Assembly (NCBI GenBank): GCA_963815505.1
Contig: CAWFGU010000027.1
Coordinates: 62,001-126,000, forward strand
Source of the DNA: CAXBBB01 sp963815505
GTDB taxonomy: Bacteria; Bacteroidota; Rhodothermia; Rhodothermales; BA12
Length of the DNA stretch: 64,000 nt
Reading direction: 5' to 3'
Shown: piece after piece, positions 60,837-64,000 of the stretch
How positions within the stretch are numbered: position 1 is the stretch's first letter
Layout: every line of letters begins with the position of its first letter
The notes under the pieces: generated by a model
What the model was told of the DNA's origin: nothing
The model's database searches: none
The model's input: only the letters and a program-made list of their open reading frames with translations
Translations under genes and position numbers: made by a program

Positions 60837-61427
60837 TCATTGGCCGAAGCAGAATGGGAATCGTCGGACAATCCAGAGCCGGTGATCGTCCGCGCGCCGG
60901 TCGATCAAATAACCGCTGTGATCGACGCGCGCTCGGAAGTGTCCCTCACGAATGCGAACCGAGTCGGCCTCCGCGCCGCTCGTGCGCACGAGTAGGGCCT
61001 CGAATCTGCCCTCAATCCAGCCGCTCGAACGGTCGTAAGCGGTCACGTCGACCGTTCCGCTGCCGCCGTTCTAGAGTCGATACTGAGCCGCCGGACCCTC
61101 GGCAGCAGTGGGATGCCCGTAGGAGACCCATACGGGGTTGCGTGGTTGGCTGGGTGTAGGGTGTACGAACCGTGCCACGCCTGTCGAGTCGAAGCCGATG
61201 CTCAGTGCGAGAGGCTCATTGTCACCAGGCAGCATCGCGACCAGGTACGTGCCGTGCAGGTCCCCGGCCGTGTATCCCGAAACGTCCGTCGCTCGAATCG
61301 ACCGCTCGTCCAGGCGGAACGAAATGAAGGCATCATCGGCCGCCCCCGAGGTGTCACATCCGGCAAGAAGAAGCGTCGACAGCGCCGCGCAAAGCACGAG
61401 GTAGACGGAGAAGACAGAGTGGGACAC
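60837..61427 (-). pseudogene. Lipoprotein split by an in-frame TAG codon
   Basis: Signal VFSVYLVLCAALSTLLLAGC (lipobox LAGC), then FISFRLDERSIRATDVSGYT and LALSIGFDSTGVARFVHP. At 61071-61073 an in-frame TAG follows AAQYRL, yet the same frame continues without a break through NGGSGTVDVTAYDRSSGWIE and FEALLVRTSGAEADSVRIRE to a stop at 60837. The second part has the GxGTVxxxxYD-IEGxF pattern of DUF6252-like lipoproteins, so this is one gene with a nonsense codon or a base-call error. Confidence 0.7.
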
Positions 61428-61541
61428 GACGATGGAAATCGAGTTAGACGATCAGATTAGTCAACTTCCCCGTTCGTTGCCGGAACAGACTGGTGAGTCG
61501 TTCATACGAGCGCCCTACTTACCCGAAAGGCCGATCCCTTT

Positions 61542-61668
61542 CGCGTGCTCATCCAGAAGAGGGGAGGGACTTTGGCCCTATGATCCTCTAGCAACCACCG
61601 CGCGTCTCGGCGCTCGGGAAGGTGCTAACTCCAACCTCGACTAAGCGTCGGGGGCAGATGAGCGGAAG
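61542..61668 (+). ncRNA. SAM-I (S-box) riboswitch
   Basis: Class hallmarks appear in order: the P1 strand GCTCAT (61547-61552), ATCCAGAAGAGGGGAGGGAC, GGCCCTATGATCCTCTAGCA then ACC, GGTGCTAACTCCAAC, and the closing ATGAGC (61658-61663). This is the S-box fold that binds S-adenosylmethionine. It is followed by an intrinsic terminator and then the metY-metX operon, so high SAM should stop transcription. Confidence 0.92.
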
Positions 61669-61700
61669 ACCCATCGCCCTCGGCATCCGCCGCTTTCGAT

Positions 61701-61735
61701 AGCTTCTTCTGCATTTCTGCGGGAGAGGCTTTTTT
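61701..61735 (+). terminator. Attenuator of the SAM-I riboswitch
   Basis: AGCTTCTTCTGC (61701-61712) and GCGGGAGAGGCT (61719-61730) pair over 12 positions with some G-U, followed by TTTTTT. It ends 91 nt before metY and is placed as the riboswitch expression platform. Confidence 0.88.
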
Positions 61736-61825
61736 GTGTTCTGCCGATTCGGCTCACGCAGCGCCTCGCCCGCCCGGATGGACACGGTTCGGTTCGATAA
61801 CCATCAACCCAACCCACCCACACCC

Positions 61826-63142
61826 ATGAGCGATCTCCGCTTCGAAACCCTGCAGCTCCACGCAGGCCACACGCCCGACAGCGCCACCAACAGCCGCGCC
61901 GTCCCGATCTACGCCACGACCTCGTTCGTCTTCAACGACGCGGACCACGGCGCCGACCTGTTCGGCCTCAAGCAGTTCGGCAACATCTACACGCGCATCA
62001 TGAACCCGACGACGGACGTGTTCGAGAAGCGCGTCGCCGCGCTTGAAGGCGGGCTCGCTGCCGTCGCGACCGCGTCGGGGCAGGCCGCGCAGTTTCTCGC
62101 GCTGCAGACGCTCGCCCACGCTGGCGACAACATTGTATCCACCAGCTTTCTCTACGGTGGTACGTACAACCAGTTCAAAGTCGCCTTCCCGCGCCTGGGC
62201 ATCGACGTGCGCTTCGCTGATGGCGACGACGCCGACAGCATCGAAAGCCTGATCGACGACAAGACCAAGGCGATCTACGTCGAGACGATTGGCAACCCGC
62301 GTTTCAACGTGCCGGACTTCGAGGCCATCGCGGCCGTGGCGAAGAAGCATGGCGTCGCGTTCGTCGTCGACAACACGTTCGGCGCTGGCGGATATCTGTT
62401 CCAGCCTCTCAAGCATGGAGCCGACATCGTCGTCGAGAGTGCGACCAAGTGGATCGGCGGGCACGGCACGACGATCGGCGGCGTCATCGTCGACGGCGGA
62501 ACGGGACCGTGGGACAACGGACGCTATCCCGAGTTCACCAGTCCAAGCGAGGGCTACCACGGCCTCAATTTCTGGGAGACGTTCGGCCCGGACGGTGTGC
62601 TGGGCGCCAACGTGACGTTCGCGATCAAGGCGCGTGTCGAGGCGCTTCGCGATTTTGGTGCCAGCCAGAATCCATTCGGCTCGTTCCTACTGCTCCAGGG
62701 TCTGGAAACGCTGAGCCTGCGCGTCGACAGGGCGGTGAGCAACGCGCTCGAGCTGGCCCAGTGGCTCCAGGAACGTCCCGAAGTGGCGTGGGTCAGCTAT
62801 CCCGGGCTGGAAGACCATCCGTTCCACGAGCGCGCCACGAAGTACCTCAAACGAGGCTTCGGCGCGGTCCTCGCATTCGGTGTGCATGGCGGCGCAGATG
62901 CGGGCAAGCAACTCGTCAACAACGTCGAGCTCGCCAGCCACCTCGCCAACGTCGGCGACGCCAAGACGCTCGTCATCCACCCGTCGAGCACGACGCACCA
63001 GCAACTCGCTGCCGAGGATCAGGTGCGCGCCGGTGTCTCGCCCGACCTGATCCGCGTGTCGGTGGGCATCGAGCACATCGAAGACATCAAAGCCGATTTC
63101 GCCCAGGCGCTCGAAAAAGCGGTCGCCCACGCACTCGCCTGA
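61826..63142 (+). CDS. metY: O-acetylhomoserine sulfhydrylase (MetY)
   Basis: 438 residues, Cys/Met metabolism PLP-dependent family. FETLQLHAGHTPDSATNSRA, YTRIMNPTTDVFEKR, and the PLP lysine Lys208 in SATKWIGGHGTT; NPFGSFLLLQGLETL and LVIHPSSTTHQQL identify the MetY type. Combines O-acetylhomoserine with sulfide to homocysteine. Under SAM riboswitch control, with metX downstream making its substrate. Start ATG 61826 has a CA-rich leader. Confidence 0.97.
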   Translation: MSDLRFETLQLHAGHTPDSATNSRAVPIYATTSFVFNDADHGADLFGLKQFGNIYTRIMNPTTDVFEKRVAALEGGLAAVATASGQAAQFLALQTLAHAGDNIVSTSFLYGGTYNQFKVAFPRLGIDVRFADGDDADSIESLIDDKTKAIYVETIGNPRFNVPDFEAIAAVAKKHGVAFVVDNTFGAGGYLFQPLKHGADIVVESATKWIGGHGTTIGGVIVDGGTGPWDNGRYPEFTSPSEGYHGLNFWETFGPDGVLGANVTFAIKARVEALRDFGASQNPFGSFLLLQGLETLSLRVDRAVSNALELAQWLQERPEVAWVSYPGLEDHPFHERATKYLKRGFGAVLAFGVHGGADAGKQLVNNVELASHLANVGDAKTLVIHPSSTTHQQLAAEDQVRAGVSPDLIRVSVGIEHIEDIKADFAQALEKAVAHALA

Positions 63143-63158
63143 TGCGTCGCCTCGTCGC

Positions 63159-63192
63159 CTCCCGGGTCCGAGCCCCACGACGGATCCGGGAG
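63159..63192 (+). other. Strong intercistronic hairpin between metY and metX
   Basis: CTCCCGGGTCCG (63159-63170), ten-nt loop, CGGATCCGGGAG (63181-63192): 12 pairs including one G-U. No T-run follows. It may stabilise the metY message or reduce metX expression. Confidence 0.7.
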
Positions 63193-63215
63193 CGTGGCGG
63201 TCAGGTTCTCTGCCT

Positions 63216-64000
63216 ATGACCCAATCCGGCCCTCAGACGCTTGTCGTCGACACGTTCGCTCTCGAGGGCGGCGCGACGTTTCGCAACGCTCCCATCGCGT
63301 ATCAAACGTGGGGCGATCGGTCGCCGACGTGTACGCTGGTCTGCCATGCGCTCACCGGAGACGCCGACGCGGTCGATTGGTGGTCGGGGCTTATCGGGCC
63401 TGGCAAAGCGCTCGATCCTAACGAGCGGTTCATCGTCTGCTGCAACGCGATTGCATCGCCGTACGGCTCGCTCTCGCCGCTGATTTTGTCTCCCGACACG
63501 AGCCGCCCGTATGGGGCTGAGTTTCCGGTCGCCACGATCCGCGACACGGTCAGCCTGCACCGACACGTGCTGGACGAGTTGGGGATCGAGTGCGTCGATT
63601 TAGTCATCGGTGGGTCGATGGGAGGAATGCAGGCGCTCGAGTGGGCACTGATGGACGACCGCGTGCAAGCGACCGCGCCCGTCGCCGTCGGGGCGTCGCA
63701 GCGCGCTTGGGCGATTGGCTGGGGCGAGGTCGAACGCCAAGCCATCTACGCCGATGCGAACTGGAACGGGGGCGCCTATGGCCCGGACGCGCGCCCTACC
63801 GATGGGCTCGCAACTGCGCGCATGGCGGCGATGCTGTCCTACCGCGCGCCTGCCGGGTTCGAGCAGCGCCACCGCCGCGACCGTATGCCCGACTCGGGCC
63901 TGTTCTCGGTCGTCAGCTACCTGCGCTACCAGGGCGACAAGTTCGTCGACCGCTTCGACCCGCTGTGCTACGTCCGCATGACGCAGCAGATGGACACGCA
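63216..64000 (+). CDS. metX: Homoserine O-acetyltransferase (MetX), 3' end outside window
   Basis: 261 codons visible, open at the right edge; full enzymes have about 350. Alpha/beta hydrolase fold: IAYQTWGDRS, VCHALTGDADAVDWWSGLIG, NAIASPYGSLSPL, and the nucleophile Ser134 in VIGGSMGGMQALEW. Acetylates homoserine using acetyl-CoA (or succinyl-CoA in related enzymes). Start ATG 63216, 73 bp after metY. Confidence 0.95.
   Translation, partial: MTQSGPQTLVVDTFALEGGATFRNAPIAYQTWGDRSPTCTLVCHALTGDADAVDWWSGLIGPGKALDPNERFIVCCNAIASPYGSLSPLILSPDTSRPYGAEFPVATIRDTVSLHRHVLDELGIECVDLVIGGSMGGMQALEWALMDDRVQATAPVAVGASQRAWAIGWGEVERQAIYADANWNGGAYGPDARPTDGLATARMAAMLSYRAPAGFEQRHRRDRMPDSGLFSVVSYLRYQGDKFVDRFDPLCYVRMTQQMDT

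Overview
The window is a high-GC stretch of chromosome that reads as a non-sporulating Bacteroidota/Rhodothermota-type bacterium (Rhodothermia-like is my best guess). The case rests on a T9SS-type C-terminal sorting domain, a PorV-like outer-membrane protein, a DUF4835 protein, the Bacteroidetes-type GlmU-like enzyme, a BlaI plus M56-peptidase/TonB sensor pair, many lipoproteins, and almost no Shine-Dalgarno sequences before start codons. It is mostly core chromosome: no phage, no transposase, no CRISPR.

Layout. 0-13.5 kb: thiolase, UbiE/MenG, a glutamine amidotransferase group, GlmU-like enzyme, transaldolase-type aldolase, TRIC-like channel, two metallo-beta-lactamase-fold proteins (a lipoprotein and a beta-CASP nuclease-like protein) and a giant FAD/Fe-S oxidoreductase. 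13.5-19.8 kb: FKBP lipoprotein, malate dehydrogenase, SixA, a DnaQ-UvrC-like fusion nuclease, a probable PD-(D/E)XK nuclease and an RDD membrane protein. 19.9-25.8 kb: a SpoIIM-membrane-DUF4129-DUF4350-MoxR operon ending at tRNA-Ser(CGA). 26-31.4 kb: a helix-hairpin-helix/beta-barrel protein and the BlaI/M56-TonB system with its operator. 31.6-40.9 kb: DeoC, SPOR lipoprotein, PAP2 phosphatase, amidotransferase, Maf, ParA-like ATPase, penicillin acylase, DUF4835 and a PorV-like barrel. 40.9-42.1 kb: a small AT-rich two-gene island bracketed by two near-identical copies of the groEL terminator. 42.1-54.2 kb: groESL with a CIRCE operator, membrane proteins, MltG/chorismate mutase/TsaD operon, LytR_C/RsfS, a T9SS cargo protein and phosphoglucomutase. 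54.5-61.4 kb: free-Met-sulfoxide reductase, DUF427, flavin oxidase, TIGR01777 epimerase, MscS, FolD and a nonsense-split lipoprotein. 61.5-64 kb: a SAM-I riboswitch with attenuator controlling metY-metX; metX runs off the end.

Two general points matter for any user. First, at least eleven single-base frame disruptions plus one in-frame stop break otherwise well-conserved genes (mdh, MoxR, DUF4129, DUF4350, M56-TonB and others). Most look like sequencing or assembly indels, so several coordinates below span a frame change. Second, at least three families of palindromic extragenic repeats lie between genes. The most interesting unexplained locus is the island at 40929-42122: a lipoprotein and a small membrane protein of atypical composition, apparently inserted at a terminator that is now duplicated.
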